From: Streptomyces megasporus
GTDB lineage: Bacteria; Actinomycetota; Actinomycetes; Streptomycetales; Streptomycetaceae
Direction: 5' to 3'
Assembly (NCBI RefSeq): GCF_000718985.1
Contig: NZ_JODL01000015.1
Span: 62,001-126,000, forward strand
Length of the DNA stretch: 64,000 nucleotides
Position numbers and translations under genes: made by a program. Below are positions 36,470 to 46,298 of this stretch, piece by piece (within the stretch, counting starts at the first letter, position 1; every line of letters starts with the position of its first letter). Below the pieces are notes generated by a model. That model made no database searches and was not told where the DNA came from. It saw only the letters and a program-made list of their open reading frames with translations.

Positions 36470-36580
36470 GACATGCGACGACCCCCGCCGGGGGGGAGAG
36501 CGGGGGTCGTCCCCACGGCCGACTCGGGGGGGGGAGGAGCCGGACCGGGGTAGCACGGTCGCGAACGATCCGTGACTTCC
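36470..36580 (-). ncRNA. 6C-motif small RNA
   Basis: Two hairpins, each with a run of at least seven C in the loop when read on the minus strand. Hairpin 1 has a 7-bp stem (36519-36525 with 36537-36543, one G-U) and a loop of CTCCCCCCCC-type. Hairpin 2 has an 11-bp perfect stem ACGACCCCCGC (36478-36488 with 36500-36510) and the loop TCTCCCCCCCG. This is the defining pattern of 6C RNA of actinobacteria. Its position between ssd and a HAD hydrolase is the same as mycobacterial B11. Exact ends are estimated. The rest of the 450-bp gap holds the promoters of ssd and the HAD gene. Confidence 0.8.
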
Positions 36581-36647
36581 ATGGTGTACCCGAGAGCCTT
36601 CTCAGGCAAACCCACGCGCCCCACCTTACGCCGAATGGTGGGCGCAT

Positions 36648-37484
36648 ATGCTCACCCTCGTGGAAAACCACTCGCTGCCGCGCACCGCCGCCTTCTTCGA
36701 CCTGGACAAGACGGTCATTGCGAAGTCGAGCACGCTCACCTTCGGCAAGTCCTTCTACCAGGGCGGTCTGATCAATCGACGCGACGCTCTGCGCACCGCC
36801 TACACCCAGTTCGTGTACCTCGTGGGCGGCGCCGATCACGACCAGACGGAACGGATGCGCGCCTACCTGTCCGCGCTGTGCCGCGGCTGGAACGTCCAAC
36901 AGGTCAAGGAGATCGTCGCCGAGACGATCCACGAACTCATCGACCCGATCATCTACGACGAGGCCGCGTCCCTCATCGAGGAACACCACCTCGCCGGGCG
37001 CGACGTCGTGATCGTGAGCACCTCCGGCTCCGAGGTGGTCGAGCCGATCGGCGAGCTGATCGGCGCGGACCGCGTCGTGGCGACCCGCATGGTCGTCGAG
37101 GACGGCCGCTACACGGGCGAGGTGGAGTACTACGCGTACGGCCCGACCAAGGCCGAGGCGGTGCGCGAGCTGGCGGAGTCCGAGGGGTACGACCTCTCCC
37201 GCTGCTACGCCTACAGCGACTCGATCACCGACATACCGATGCTGGAGGCGGTCGGCCACCCGCACGCCGTCAACCCCGACCGGGCGCTCCGCCGGGAGGC
37301 GATGGCCCGGGAGTGGCCGATCCTCACCTTCCAGCGTCCGGTCCGCCTCAAGCAGCGACTGCCCGCGTTCTCCATGCCCCAACGGCCCGCCCTCGCCGCC
37401 GCGGTGGCGGTCGGCGCGGCGGCGGCCACCGCCGGCCTGGTGTGGTACGCGAGCCGACGACGCGCCCGATTCGACGCCGTATAG
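36648..37484 (+). CDS. HAD-IB hydrolase, SerB-like
   Basis: A 278-residue HAD phosphatase. The nucleophile motif is FFDLDKTVIAKSS, motif II is VIVSTSGSEVVEPI, and motif III/IV are PTKAEAVR and YAYSDSITDIPMLEAVG. The C-terminus has one membrane anchor (ALAAAVAVGAAAATAGLVWYA) and a basic tail. In S. coelicolor the equivalent gene is called morphological-differentiation associated; the substrate is unknown. Related proteins next to ssd in mycobacteria are named SerB1. Confidence 0.88.
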   Translation: MLTLVENHSLPRTAAFFDLDKTVIAKSSTLTFGKSFYQGGLINRRDALRTAYTQFVYLVGGADHDQTERMRAYLSALCRGWNVQQVKEIVAETIHELIDPIIYDEAASLIEEHHLAGRDVVIVSTSGSEVVEPIGELIGADRVVATRMVVEDGRYTGEVEYYAYGPTKAEAVRELAESEGYDLSRCYAYSDSITDIPMLEAVGHPHAVNPDRALRREAMAREWPILTFQRPVRLKQRLPAFSMPQRPALAAAVAVGAAAATAGLVWYASRRRARFDAV

Positions 37485-37757
37485 AGGCGTTTGAAGTCAG
37501 AAGTGAATTCCGTCGGGAGATGTTCCGCTTCGTCGCCCGGTGGAGTACAAAGGAATCAGAAGGCCCGCGAGACCTGAACCGAAACACATCCGAGAGGAAG
37601 TCCGGTACAGACAAAGGCCCCACGGACCTGACACATGGAAACCGGGAACCCACGCGCAGCAGACCCGCGATCGGGCCAGCCGCATCGGGGTCGGGCGAAG
37701 TCCCCCCTGATGTTCCGGCAGATACCGTGCACGCCTGGTACCCCGGTGGACATGCCA
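37485..37757 (+). ncRNA. Candidate small-RNA region (possible 6S RNA)
   Basis: 270 bp without a gene, between convergent genes and ending in a strong terminator. Local composition is more balanced than in flanking genes and short self-complementary blocks are present (for example CCCGCGATCGGG). From memory, the equivalent S. coelicolor interval carries an abundant small RNA (scr3559) described as 6S-like. I cannot fold it here or fix its ends or strand, so the call rests mainly on synteny. Confidence 0.35.
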
Positions 37758-37790
37758 GCGGCGGCACCGACTTCGCGTCGGTGCCGCCGC
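37758..37790. terminator. Strong terminator between convergent genes
   Basis: Perfect 14-bp stem GCGGCGGCACCGAC and complement with the loop TTCGC. Confidence 0.85.
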
Positions 37791-37867
37791 ATCTCCGTTC
37801 CGGGGCGGGGCCGTCACCCGAGGCCGCCGCACGAGACCGGGCGCCTCGCCGAGCGCCCGGAGGGTCG

Positions 37868-38716
37868 TCAGGCCGCTCCCCGCTGAAGGGCCTCGCAGAC
37901 GGCCGTGCTCTCGCGCGCCCCCAACTCCACCGCCCGGCCACAGTGGGCGATCCACTCGGCCATGCCCTCCGGCGTCCCCGAGACGTACCCCTCCAGCGCG
38001 CGGACGTAGGCCTCGCCACCCTGCTCGGCGTGGCCGACCTCCGCCGGGCAGATGGACTTCGGGTCCAGACCGCCGCCGATCAGGACGATCCGCTCCGCCG
38101 CCCGGGCGACCAGGCCGTTGTGCATGCCGAAGGGGCGCAGGGCCATCAGTTCGCCGTGCACCACCGCCGCGGACACCAGCGCCGGCGCGGACGTGCCCGC
38201 CACGACGAGTTGGGCGAGACCGTCCAACCGCGCCGAGACCTCGGTGGCATCCAGCAGCGGGAACCCGTCGAGCAGCGGTTCGGTGACCGGCTCGCCCGGC
38301 AGCCGCGGCCGGCCCACCGGCTCGTCCCCGGAGCGCACCGAGTTCGCGTTCCGCACGTCACCGCCCGCCGCCACCAGGTGGAGCCGGGCCAGCACCCGCA
38401 GCGGCGACTGCCGCCACACGTCCAGCAGTTGCCCGACCTCGGCCGTCACCCGGAGCGCCGCGCCGACCGTGCGCGCCTCGGCGTCCGCCCCGAAGTCACT
38501 GCGGCGGCGCACCTCCTCCAGCGGCCAGTCGGCCCCGCCGAGCGCGGCGGAGGCCCTGGCCCCGCGCAGCGTCGCCTCCGCGGTGACCTCGCTGCTGCGG
38601 CGCCGCATCACCCGGTGTCCGTACACCCGGTCCACGGCTCCGCGCACCGATTCGACGGAGTCGGCGACGCCGGGCAGCGCGCCCAGCGCGGCGAGGGGAT
38701 CAGCAGTCGTAGGCAT
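37868..38716 (-). CDS. Fic-like protein with degenerate active-site motif
   Basis: A 282-residue soluble helical protein. About residues 185-225 read AAVVHGELMALRPFGMHNGLVARAAE, which resembles the Fic/Doc active site HPFxxGNGRxxR (shown in part: LRPFGMHNGLVAR). The catalytic His is replaced by Arg and the GNGR part by HNGL, so AMP-transfer activity is doubtful. Streptomyces annotations often call this gene an oxidoreductase, for which I see no support. It is a conserved neighbour of the HAD gene. Confidence 0.7.
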   Translation of the reverse strand: MPTTADPLAALGALPGVADSVESVRGAVDRVYGHRVMRRRSSEVTAEATLRGARASAALGGADWPLEEVRRRSDFGADAEARTVGAALRVTAEVGQLLDVWRQSPLRVLARLHLVAAGGDVRNANSVRSGDEPVGRPRLPGEPVTEPLLDGFPLLDATEVSARLDGLAQLVVAGTSAPALVSAAVVHGELMALRPFGMHNGLVARAAERIVLIGGGLDPKSICPAEVGHAEQGGEAYVRALEGYVSGTPEGMAEWIAHCGRAVELGARESTAVCEALQRGAA

Positions 38717-38820
38717 GCCTAGACCCTACGCATCCCCGAACGACGGCCATGCCCCACGTTCGAGTGGTCTTCTTCACGTGGTTCCGTCTCACCCTGGGAT
38801 GTCCGACTACGCTCCCGGTT

Positions 38821-39810
38821 ATGAAAATCGCTTTCGTTGGAAAGGGCGGCAGCGGCAAGACGACGCTGTCCTCGCTGTTCGTCCGTCACCTCGCCGCCCA
38901 CCGTGCCCCCGTCGTCGCCGTGGACGCCGACATCAACCAGCACCTGGGGGTCGCGTTGGGGCTGGGCGAGGCGGAGGCCGCCGCCCTGCCCGCGATGGGC
39001 GCCCACCTGCCGCTGATCAAGGAGTACCTGCGCGGCACCAACCCGCGGATCGCCTCCACCGAGACGATGATCAAGACGACCCCGCCGGGCGAGGGCTCCC
39101 GGCTGCTGCGGATCACCGAGGACAACCCCGTCCACGACGCCTGCGCCCGCCGCGTCCGGCTCGACGGCGGCGAGGTGCGGCTGATGGTCACCGGCCCCTT
39201 CACCGAGGCCGATCTGGGCGTGGCCTGCTACCACTCCAAGGTCGGCGCCGTGGAGCTGTACCTGAACCACCTGGTCGACGGGCGGGGGGAGTTCGTGGTC
39301 GTCGACATGACGGCGGGTTCCGACTCCTTCGCCTCCGGGATGTTCACGCGCTTCGACACGACGTTCCTGGTGGCCGAGCCGACCCGCAAGGGCGTGGCGG
39401 TCTACCGGCAGTACAAGGAGTACGCCCGCGACTGGGGCGTCTCCCTGCGCGTGATCGGCAACAAGGTGCGCGGCCGGGACGACCTGGACTTCCTGCGCGC
39501 CGAGACGGGCGACGACCTGCTGGTGACCGTGGGGGACTCCGACTGGGTCCGCGCGATGGAGCGGGGCCGTCCCCGGCCCTTCTCGGAGCTGGAGGACGGG
39601 GTCCGCGAGGCGCTGCACGCGATGTACGAGGCGGCGGACGCCTCGTACGAGTCGCGCGACCCGGAGCGGTACACCCGGCAGATGGTGCACTTCCACCTGA
39701 AGAACGCCGAGAGCTGGGGCAACGCGAGGACGGGGGTCGATCTGGCCGCCCAGGTCGACCCCTCCTTCGTGCTGGGCGAGGAGCGGGCCCCGACGCCCCA
39801 GCCCGCCTGA
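38821..39810 (+). CDS. CooC/MinD-like P-loop ATPase
   Basis: A 329-residue SIMIBI-class ATPase. The deviant Walker A is FVGKGGSGKTTLSS, followed by the switch VDADINQHL. Later motifs are VVVDMTAGSDSF and VIGNKVRG. It resembles CooC-type maturation ATPases that deliver metal ions, but no metalloenzyme partner is next to it. Starting at ATG 38821 gives MKIAFVGKGG; an upstream ATG at 38749 lies in the divergent promoter. Confidence 0.85.
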   Translation: MKIAFVGKGGSGKTTLSSLFVRHLAAHRAPVVAVDADINQHLGVALGLGEAEAAALPAMGAHLPLIKEYLRGTNPRIASTETMIKTTPPGEGSRLLRITEDNPVHDACARRVRLDGGEVRLMVTGPFTEADLGVACYHSKVGAVELYLNHLVDGRGEFVVVDMTAGSDSFASGMFTRFDTTFLVAEPTRKGVAVYRQYKEYARDWGVSLRVIGNKVRGRDDLDFLRAETGDDLLVTVGDSDWVRAMERGRPRPFSELEDGVREALHAMYEAADASYESRDPERYTRQMVHFHLKNAESWGNARTGVDLAAQVDPSFVLGEERAPTPQPA

Positions 39811-39831
39811 CCCGGCCCGCCTGATCCGCCC

Positions 39832-39876
39832 CACCGCGCCGGGCCGGAGCCCGTCCGGCTCCGGCCCGGCGCGGTG
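39832..39876. terminator. Bidirectional terminator
   Basis: Perfect 20-bp inverted repeat (39832-39851 and 39857-39876) with a 5-nt loop, between convergent genes. The inner stem contains GCCGGGCCGGAGCC. Confidence 0.9.
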
Positions 39877-39901
39877 ACGGACGGGACGGTCACGCGGACG
39901 G

Positions 39902-41230
39902 TCACGCGGCGGGGTCGGGTGAGACGGACGGCGGAGCGGTCCGCTTCTCGGCCGGCCCGGCAGGTTCAGCAGGCTCAGCAGGTTCAGCAGGTCCGGCCGG
40001 GAAGTTCCCCCAGCCGCCCTCGGGGGCCTGCCCCACGTCCAGGGTCCGCAGCTCCTCCAGGAGGGCGGGGTCCTGCCGGTCGAGCCAGTCCACGAGCTGC
40101 CGGAAGGAGACGCAGTGGACGTCCTTCTTCGGGCAGATCTCCTTGATGACGTCCTCGACGGCCTTCATGTAGACGCCGCCGTTCCAGTCCTCGAAGTGGT
40201 TCCCGACGATCATCGGAGCCCGGTTGCCTTCGTAGGCCCGCTCGAAGCCCTGCAGCAGACCGTCGCGCATCTGACGTCCCCACGCCTCGCGCTGTGATGG
40301 GTCGCCGTTGACGGTCCCCGACTGGTTCGCGAGGAAGTTGTAGTCCATCGCGAGCGTCTCGAAGGAGCGTCCGGGCATCGGGACCTGCTGGAGCGGGAGG
40401 TCCCACAGTCCACCCTCCTTGTCGGGCCAGACCTGGGTGCCGCTGCCGGAGGAGTCGTAGCGGAAGCCCATCTCCCTGGCGGCCGGCAGCAGGTTGTCAC
40501 GGCCTTCCAGGCAGGGGGTCCGGCCGCCGACCAGCTCCTTGTCGTAGTCGAAGGGGAGCGGCTCCTCGTCCTTCCAGCCGGTGGTGGTCTTCCAGTTCTT
40601 GACGAACCACTTGGCCTGTTCGATCTCGCTCTTCCACTGCTCGGTCGTCCAGGTGCCGACGCCGCCGGGCCCGCAGAAGTGGCCGTTGAAGTGGGTGCCT
40701 ATCTCGCTGCCGTCGAGCCAGGCGCCACGCAGTTGCTCCAGCGTGGCCTTGACGTTCTCGTCCTTGAGGTAGCCGATGTCGGAGGCTCCGGGCGAGCGGC
40801 CGGGCGGGGCGTAGCGGTCGGCCTTGGACTCGGGGAGGACGTAGATGCCGCTGAGGAAGTACGTCATGTGGGCGTCGTGTTCCTTGCCCACCTCGCGGAA
40901 GTGGGAGAAGAGCTTCTTGCCGTCCTCGCCGGCGCCGTCCCAGGAGAAGATGACGAACTGGGGGGGCTTCCGACCGGGCCGGAGCTCCTCGAACTCGGGT
41001 TGGTTGGGTTGGGCGCCTATGTAGGCGGTGGAACCGTCGCCTATCAGTTCTATCGTGCCCGCTCGGTTCTCTTCCCGCCCGTCCTTGTTCGCCTTGTCCC
41101 CCTTGCCGCTCCCTTTGCCGTTCCCTTTGCCGTTCCCCGGCGTGGTCGAGGCGCTCGAACAACCGGCTGCCAGCACGACCAGCGCGGCCACCCCCGCGAC
41201 GCTTCTGGTCAACCTCCCTGTGATTCCCAT
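39902..41230 (-). CDS. Polysaccharide deacetylase-like lipoprotein
   Basis: A 442-residue exported protein with lipobox VLAAGC. Residues 30-60 are a Gly/Lys-rich linker. The core has NodB-like elements: FSWDGAGEDG with the catalytic or metal Asp, and EIGTHFNGHFCG with an H-x3-H metal pair. NHFEDWNGG and a C-terminal Pro/Ala/Glu repeat (PAEPAEPAEPA, from a 9-bp DNA repeat at 39958-39994) follow. It may deacetylate a cell-wall or surface glycan. It is divergent from the SulP gene. Confidence 0.8.
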   Translation of the reverse strand: MGITGRLTRSVAGVAALVVLAAGCSSASTTPGNGKGNGKGSGKGDKANKDGREENRAGTIELIGDGSTAYIGAQPNQPEFEELRPGRKPPQFVIFSWDGAGEDGKKLFSHFREVGKEHDAHMTYFLSGIYVLPESKADRYAPPGRSPGASDIGYLKDENVKATLEQLRGAWLDGSEIGTHFNGHFCGPGGVGTWTTEQWKSEIEQAKWFVKNWKTTTGWKDEEPLPFDYDKELVGGRTPCLEGRDNLLPAAREMGFRYDSSGSGTQVWPDKEGGLWDLPLQQVPMPGRSFETLAMDYNFLANQSGTVNGDPSQREAWGRQMRDGLLQGFERAYEGNRAPMIVGNHFEDWNGGVYMKAVEDVIKEICPKKDVHCVSFRQLVDWLDRQDPALLEELRTLDVGQAPEGGWGNFPAGPAEPAEPAEPAGPAEKRTAPPSVSPDPAA

Positions 41231-41480
41231 GAGTTCCACCTCACCGCTTCTGTGCTCGTACGGCCGACGCGTTCGGCCTGCGACCAACCTCACACGCACT
41301 GTGAGAGGCGCAAGTGCGACAAGCGGTTCCCATGATTTATTCACCCTCAGGCATGAACAATGAGCCCATTTGCCCGGACCTCCTTCCAAGATCCTTTACG
41401 TGACATTACGGTTCGTTTACCAAAACTTTGAGTGATTACTCACACACGGAACGTGATGGATCTCTGTGACGGAGACGGAT

Positions 41481-43868
41481 ATGTCCGCCTGCGCCCCTTC
41501 CCGCTCCCCTGACTCCGACCCCACCGGTCGTACCGGCCGGTCCGACCTCCCCACCCGCTCGCCTTGGCTCAGGGGCCGCCCCAAGGGCGCCCTGTCCGCC
41601 GATCTCTCGGCCTCCATGGCCGTCTTCCTCATCGCCGTGCCCCTCTCCCTGGGCATCGCCCTGGCCACCGGCGCGCCCCTCCAGGCGGGCCTGGTCGCGG
41701 CGGCCGTCGGCGGCATCGTCGCCGGACGCTTCGGTGGCGCTCCCCTCCAGGTCAGCGGGCCGGCCGCGGGCCTGACGGTGGTCGTCGCCGAACTGATCCA
41801 GCGGTACGGCTGGCGCACCACGTGCGCCATCACGGTGCTCGCCGGTCTCGCCCAGCTCGGCCTGTCCGCGCTGCGGGCGGCCCGTTCCGCGCTGATGATC
41901 AGCCCCGCGATCGTGCACGGCATGGTCGCGGGCATCGGCGTGACGATCGCCCTCGCCCAACTGCACATCGTGCTCGGCGGAAGCCCGGAGAGCTCCGCCG
42001 TCGCCAACGTGCTGGCCATGCCCGGACAACTGGCCGACCCCCGTCCCGACGCCCTGTCGGTGGGCGTCCTCACGGTGGCCGTCGTCCTGCTGTGGCCTCG
42101 GTTGCCCGGCCGGGCGGGCGAACGGGTCCGCGGGGTGTTCCCTCCCGCGCTGGCCGCGGTGGCGGCGGCGACCGCGGTGGCGGCCCTCGTCGGCCTGCGG
42201 CTGCCCCGCGTGGACCTGCCGTCCTGGCACGGCCACGCCCTCCCCTCCCTGCCCAACGGGCCGGTCCTGGGGCTGCTCGCCGCCGTGCTGACCGTCACCC
42301 TGGTCGCCAGCGTGGAGTCGCTGCTGTCCGCCATGGCCTCCGACAAACTGGCCGTCGCCCGCACCCTCCCGGAGCACCTGTCGACGGTGCGGATTCCACG
42401 TGCCGATCTGGACAGGGAGCTGCGTGGCCAGGGCCTGGCCAACATGGTCTCCGGAGCCCTGGGCGGGTTGCCGATCACCGGAGTGGCGGTGCGCACCGCG
42501 GCGAACATCCAGGCCGGCGCGGTCAGCCGCGACTCGACCGTCCTCCACGGGGTGTGGGTGCTGCTCGCCACCGGGCTGCTGGTCGGCGCGCTGGAGCTGA
42601 TCCCGCTGGCCGTCCTCGCCGCCCTGGTGATGGTGGTCGGCGTGCAGATGGTCAAGATCGTCCACATCCGCAGCGTCACCCGCCATCGCGAGGCGCCGGT
42701 GTACGCGGCCACGACGGCGGGCGTCGTCCTGCTCGGCGTGCTCGAGGGGGTGGGGATCGGCGTCGCGGTCGCCGCCGCCGTCGCCCTGCACCGCCTGGCC
42801 CGCGCCCGGATCGACTGCGAGATCGACGAGGAGAGTGGAGTCCACCGGGTACGGGTGCGCGGCCGGCTGACGTTCCTCGCGGTGCCGCGGCTGAGCCGGG
42901 TCCTGGGCCGGGTGCCCGAGGGAAGCCGGGTGGCGGTCGAGTTGGGCGACTCCTTCATGGACCACGCCGCGTACGAGACCTTGCGGGACTGGCGGACCTC
43001 CCACACGGCGCGCGGCGGCAGCGTGGAGATCACCGGCCGTTCCGCGCCCTGCGTGCGGGAGCCCTCGTCCCCGCACGGCTGCACGCCGTGGCTCCCGTGG
43101 CGCGATCACCAGTGCACCAGGCCCCGGACCGGCTCCGAACGGGGCTCCGACCCGGGCTCCGAGCGGGGCTCCGAGCGGGGCCTGCTCCTCGGCGGGGTGC
43201 GCAACTTCCAGCGCGCCACCGCGCCACTGGTCCGCGAGGAACTGGCCCGGTTGGCGCGGGAGGGACAACGGCCCTCCCACCTCTTCATCACCTGCGCCGA
43301 CTCACGGCTGGTCACCAGCATGATCACCTCCAGCGGGCCGGGAGACCTCTTCACCGTGCGCAACGTCGGCAATCTGGTGCCGCCTCCGGGCTCGGAGGTG
43401 AACGACGACTCGGTGGCGGCGGCGATCGAATACGCCGTGGAGGTGCTGCGCGTGAGGTCGATCACCGTCTGCGGGCACTCCGGCTGCGGGGCCATGCAGG
43501 CGCTGCGCCGTTCCGGGCCGAACGCCGCCGCCACTCCCCTGCACCGCTGGCTGCGCCACGGCCGCCCCAGCCTGGAGCGGCCGGCCGCGCGGCGCGATTC
43601 GGGCCCGCGCATCGCGGACCGGGGCCCGGCCCCGCGCGAGGCCGACGAGTCGGAGGCGCTGTGCCTGACCAACGTGGTGCAGCAACTGGAGCACCTGCGG
43701 GCCCATCCGTGTGTGGCCCGACGCCTGGCCGAGGGCTCGCTGGAGCTGCACGGGATGTACTTCCACGTGGGCGAGGCACAGGCGTACGTCCTGAACGACA
43801 CGGCCGGCGGCGACGGTGCGGAAGGGCCGGTGTTCACTCCCGTGCGTCCCGATGTGGTGGTGGTCTGA
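41481..43868 (+). CDS. SulP-family transporter fused to beta-carbonic anhydrase
   Basis: A 795-residue fusion. Residues about 35-440 are a SulP/SLC26 transporter (LSASMAVFLIAVPLSLGIALATG, with the QVSGPAAGLTVVV element; shown in part). A STAS-like segment covers about residues 450-525. The C-terminal 210 residues are a beta-carbonic anhydrase with zinc ligands in ITCADSRL and CGHSGCGAM. The fusion suggests bicarbonate uptake or CO2/bicarbonate interconversion at the membrane. ATG at 41481 has GGAG upstream; a GTG five codons earlier is possible. Confidence 0.93.
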   Translation: MSACAPSRSPDSDPTGRTGRSDLPTRSPWLRGRPKGALSADLSASMAVFLIAVPLSLGIALATGAPLQAGLVAAAVGGIVAGRFGGAPLQVSGPAAGLTVVVAELIQRYGWRTTCAITVLAGLAQLGLSALRAARSALMISPAIVHGMVAGIGVTIALAQLHIVLGGSPESSAVANVLAMPGQLADPRPDALSVGVLTVAVVLLWPRLPGRAGERVRGVFPPALAAVAAATAVAALVGLRLPRVDLPSWHGHALPSLPNGPVLGLLAAVLTVTLVASVESLLSAMASDKLAVARTLPEHLSTVRIPRADLDRELRGQGLANMVSGALGGLPITGVAVRTAANIQAGAVSRDSTVLHGVWVLLATGLLVGALELIPLAVLAALVMVVGVQMVKIVHIRSVTRHREAPVYAATTAGVVLLGVLEGVGIGVAVAAAVALHRLARARIDCEIDEESGVHRVRVRGRLTFLAVPRLSRVLGRVPEGSRVAVELGDSFMDHAAYETLRDWRTSHTARGGSVEITGRSAPCVREPSSPHGCTPWLPWRDHQCTRPRTGSERGSDPGSERGSERGLLLGGVRNFQRATAPLVREELARLAREGQRPSHLFITCADSRLVTSMITSSGPGDLFTVRNVGNLVPPPGSEVNDDSVAAAIEYAVEVLRVRSITVCGHSGCGAMQALRRSGPNAAATPLHRWLRHGRPSLERPAARRDSGPRIADRGPAPREADESEALCLTNVVQQLEHLRAHPCVARRLAEGSLELHGMYFHVGEAQAYVLNDTAGGDGAEGPVFTPVRPDVVVV

Positions 43869-43990
43869 ACGACGGATCGGGCGAGCGGACGGCGTGGTCC
43901 GGAGGGGGCGGAACGTGCCGTTCGACCGCTCGTCGCCCGCTCGCCGACGCACATGAACCCCTGGGCGCAAAAGGTCTACACCACCTGGCA

Positions 43991-44003
43991 GACAAGTCTT
44001 GTC
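43991..44003. promoter_or_regulatory. Palindrome in the acsA promoter region
   Basis: Perfect inverted repeat GACAAG-T-CTTGTC, 67 bp upstream of the acsA start, in a 200-bp intergenic region. A regulator binding site is plausible but I do not recognise it. Confidence 0.4.
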
Positions 44004-44069
44004 AGCAGGCACATGGGCTGATGAGCTAAGACCTGGGACACAGCAGACACCCTGGGAAAGGGAGATGTC

Positions 44070-46034
44070 GTGAGCAACGAAAGCCTGGCCAACCTGCTCA
44101 AGGAGGAACGGAGGTTCGCGCCGCCCGCCGAGCTGGCAGCGAACGCCAACGTCACCGCGGAGGCGTACGAACGGGCGAAAGCGGACCGGCTGGGCTTCTG
44201 GGCCGAGCAGGCCCGTCGACTGAGCTGGGAGACCGAACCGACCGAGACGCTGGACTGGTCCAACCCGCCGTTCGCCAAGTGGTTCAAGGACGGCCGGCTC
44301 AACGTGGCCTACAACTGCGTCGACCGCCACGTCGAGGCGGGCCTCGGCGACCGGGTCGCCATCCACTTCGAGGGCGAGCCCGGCGACACCCGCTCCATCA
44401 CCTACGCCGAGCTGCGACGCGAGGTCTCCAAGGCCGCCAACGCCCTCATCGAGCTGGGCGTCCAGGCGGGCGACCGGGTCGCGATCTACATGCCGATGAT
44501 CCCCGAGACGGTCGTGGCGATGCTGGCCTGCGCCCGTATCGGCGCCCCGCACTCGCTGGTCTTCGGCGGATTCTCCGCCGACGCGCTGGCCTCCCGCATC
44601 CAGGACGCCGACGCCCGGGTCGTCATCACCTCCGACGGCGGCTACCGGCGCGGCAAGCCCAGCGCGCTCAAGCCCGCCGTGGACGAGGCCCTGACCCAGC
44701 CGGGCACCGAGAACGTGCGCACCGTCCTCGTCGTCCGCCGCACGGGCGAGGAGGTCGCCTGGACCGAGGGCCGGGACGTGTGGTGGCACGAGCTGGTGGA
44801 CCGCCAGTCCGAGGAGCACACCCCTCAGGCGTTCGAGGCCGAGCACCCGCTGTTCATCCTCTACACCTCCGGCACGACGGGTAAGCCCAAGGGCATCCTC
44901 CACACCTCCGGCGGCTACCTCACCCAGGTGTCCTACACCCACCACGCCGTCTTCGACCTCAAGCCGGAGACGGACGTCTACTGGTGCACCGCCGACGTCG
45001 GCTGGGTCACCGGCCACTCGTACATCGTCTACGGCCCGCTGGCCAACGGCGCCACCCAGGTGATGTACGAGGGCACCCCCGACACCCCGCACAAGGGCCG
45101 CTGGTGGGAGATCGTCGAGAAGTACAAGGTCACGATCCTCTACACCGCCCCGACGGCCATCCGCACCTGCATGAAGTGGGGCGACGACATCCCGGCGAAG
45201 TTCGACCTGTCCTCGCTGCGCGTGCTGGGCTCGGTCGGCGAGCCGATCAACCCCGAGGCATGGGTCTGGTACCGCCACCACATCGGCGGCGACCGCACCC
45301 CGGTGGTGGACACCTGGTGGCAGACCGAGACCGGCGCCATCATGGTCAGCCCGCTGCCGGGCGTCACCGAGGCCAAGCCCGGTTCGGCGCAGGTGCCGCT
45401 GCCCGGCATCTCCGCGACCGTCCTGGACGACGAGGGCAACGAGGTCCCCAACGGCTCGGGCGGCTACCTCGTCGTGACCGAGCCGTGGCCGTCGATGCTG
45501 CGGACGGTCTGGGGTGACGACCAGCGGTACCTGGACACCTACTGGTCGCGCTTCCCGAACCGCTACTTCGCGGGCGACGGCGCCAAGAGGGACGACGACG
45601 GCGACATCTGGCTGCTGGGCCGGGTGGACGACGTGATGCTGGTCTCCGGCCACAACATCTCCACCACCGAGGTCGAGTCCGCGCTCGTCTCCCACCCGAA
45701 GGTCGCCGAGGCCGCGGTCGTCGGCGCCGCCGACCCGCAGACCACCCAGGCCATCTGCGCCTTCGTGATCCTGCGCGGCAACGCCGCCGAGGACGAGGGC
45801 CTGGTCGAGGAGCTCCGCGCCCACGTCGCCAAGCACCTCGGCCCGATCGCCAAGCCCAAGCGCATCCTGCCCGTGGACGAGCTGCCCAAGACCCGCTCCG
45901 GCAAGATCATGCGGCGCCTGCTGCGCGACGTCGCCGAGAACCGGGCGCTGGGCGACGTCACCACCCTCACCGACTCCACGGTGATGGACCTCATCCAGGC
46001 CAAGCTGCCGGGCTCCACCGGCGGCGACGACTGA
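44070..46034 (+). CDS. acsA: Acetyl-CoA synthetase
   Basis: A 654-residue AMP-forming acetate-CoA ligase. The adenylation core motif is [20 protein letters not shown], followed by [18 protein letters not shown] [14 protein letters not shown] and the acetate-pocket Trp in DTWWQTETG. The C-terminal catalytic Lys, often acetylated, is in [11 protein letters not shown]. It makes acetyl-CoA from acetate. GTG start after AAGGGAG. The palindrome in its leader may control it. Confidence 0.97.
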   Translation: MSNESLANLLKEERRFAPPAELAANANVTAEAYERAKADRLGFWAEQARRLSWETEPTETLDWSNPPFAKWFKDGRLNVAYNCVDRHVEAGLGDRVAIHFEGEPGDTRSITYAELRREVSKAANALIELGVQAGDRVAIYMPMIPETVVAMLACARIGAPHSLVFGGFSADALASRIQDADARVVITSDGGYRRGKPSALKPAVDEALTQPGTENVRTVLVVRRTGEEVAWTEGRDVWWHELVDRQSEEHTPQAFEAEHPLFILYTSGTTGKPKGILHTSGGYLTQVSYTHHAVFDLKPETDVYWCTADVGWVTGHSYIVYGPLANGATQVMYEGTPDTPHKGRWWEIVEKYKVTILYTAPTAIRTCMKWGDDIPAKFDLSSLRVLGSVGEPINPEAWVWYRHHIGGDRTPVVDTWWQTETGAIMVSPLPGVTEAKPGSAQVPLPGISATVLDDEGNEVPNGSGGYLVVTEPWPSMLRTVWGDDQRYLDTYWSRFPNRYFAGDGAKRDDDGDIWLLGRVDDVMLVSGHNISTTEVESALVSHPKVAEAAVVGAADPQTTQAICAFVILRGNAAEDEGLVEELRAHVAKHLGPIAKPKRILPVDELPKTRSGKIMRRLLRDVAENRALGDVTTLTDSTVMDLIQAKLPGSTGGDD

Positions 46035-46069
46035 GCGAGGCCGCGCCGGCACACGAGCACAGCCGGCAC

Positions 46070-46132
46070 ACGACGGACGCGGGGCGTCCGGCCGCCGTCG
46101 ACACGGTGGCCGGCACGCCCCGCGTCCGTCGT
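46070..46132 (+). terminator. Terminator after acsA
   Basis: 18-bp perfect stem ACGACGGACGCGGGGCGT (46070-46087) and complement (46115-46132) with a 27-nt loop that can fold further. Confidence 0.8.
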
Positions 46133-46298
46133 CGGGCGGGGTGGGACCGGAAGGAGCGAGAACAGGGCAAGGTAGGGGGTGAGATCAGGGGTGAGATACG
46201 CCTCGACCGGGCTCCGACGGCTCGCCGCCGCGACGCCGGGGACCGCGGTCCGGCATGATCTGACCCATTCGATAGCCCACGACGGGAGGAAGCACGCG

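Noticed and set aside
37590..37606. GAGAGGAAGTCCGG, resembling a conserved RNase P RNA segment
   Set aside because: The other conserved RNase P RNA regions are absent and the interval is too short.
41429..41446. GTGATTACTCACAC as a Crp site ahead of the SulP gene
   Set aside because: Only the outer GTG/CAC match; flanking positions do not fit well enough to annotate.
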